NCBI RefSeq assembly: GCF_002209485.1
Contig: NZ_NJIX01000001.1
Span: 186,001 to 250,000 of the forward strand
From: Achromobacter sp. HZ34
GTDB lineage: Bacteria; Pseudomonadota; Gammaproteobacteria; Burkholderiales; Burkholderiaceae_B
Direction of reading: 5' to 3'
DNA length: 64,000 nucleotides
The position numbers and the translations under genes were made by a program. Every line of letters starts with the position of its first letter. Positions within the stretch are counted from its first letter, which is position 1. The notes under the pieces are model-generated. The model searched no databases. It was not told where the DNA came from and was given only the letters and a program-made list of their open reading frames with translations. Shown here in pieces: positions 63,989 through 64,000 of this stretch.

Positions 63989-64000
63989 GCAGTGACGAGA

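Overview
The window comes from a high-GC betaproteobacterium of the order Burkholderiales, most likely family Alcaligenaceae (Bordetella/Achromobacter-like). I infer this from the uninterrupted order map | rpsB-tsf-pyrH-frr-uppS-cdsA-dxr-rseP-bamA-skp-lpxD-fabZ-lpxA-lpxB-rnhB, the gmk-rpoZ-spoT block, the ppsR/ppsA divergent pair, and a Bug (TctC-type) solute receptor next to a LysR regulator. It is chromosomal sequence. I saw no rRNA, tRNA, insertion sequence, prophage or CRISPR array.

Layout. 1-4665 (minus): dsbB (cut by the left edge), a MarC-family membrane protein, glnD, map. 4954-20854 (plus): ribosomal protein S2 and EF-Ts, UMP kinase, ribosome recycling factor, then a long envelope-biogenesis run that makes undecaprenyl-PP, CDP-diacylglycerol and MEP-pathway isoprenoids, the RseP protease, the BamA/Skp outer-membrane protein machinery and lipid A, ending in rnhB and an RNA 2'-O-methyltransferase. 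20944-24301: ppsR and ppsA, divergent around a striking inverted repeat. 24411-26118 (minus): an AraC-MGMT alkylation-repair protein and a glutamine amidotransferase. 26262-31434 (plus): nfeD, an SPFH/stomatin gene, and four tandem genes that share one seven-helix membrane domain. The first two carry a C-terminal GGDEF domain and the last two have none.

31443-32873: smpB divergent from ratA-rnfH. 33040-36517: a valine-degradation set (isobutyryl-CoA dehydrogenase-like, 3-hydroxyisobutyryl-CoA hydrolase, mmsB) behind a double palindrome that resembles MerR-type LiuR operators. 36874-42776: a VIT-family transporter, ygfZ, and mltG-tmk-holB-tatD. 42899-47101: an ankyrin protein, a WYL regulator and the glnHPQ transporter. 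47233-50469 (minus): spoT, rpoZ, gmk. 50570-52083: an SDR oxidoreductase and an NlpC/P60 hydrolase. 52628-58050: a TonB-dependent receptor of the ZnuD type with a His/Cys-rich partner, then two tandem bestrophins.

58132-64000 is more accessory: a cupin/MarR divergent pair with a perfect 25-bp operator-like palindrome, a lower-GC AlbA_2/HATPase regulator-like gene, a DUF4262 protein, a Bug receptor and a LysR regulator. A second copy of the Bug promoter sits at the right edge.

The most unusual system is the tandem membrane family. One GGDEF paralog keeps the catalytic signature (GGEEF) but lacks the RxxD inhibitory site. Its neighbour has lost catalysis (DGEKF) but keeps RxxD. Two further paralogs are bare sensor domains. 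All four are packed behind the membrane-microdomain pair nfeD/SPFH. This suggests a c-di-GMP circuit in which synthesis, product sensing and signal input are split among paralogs.
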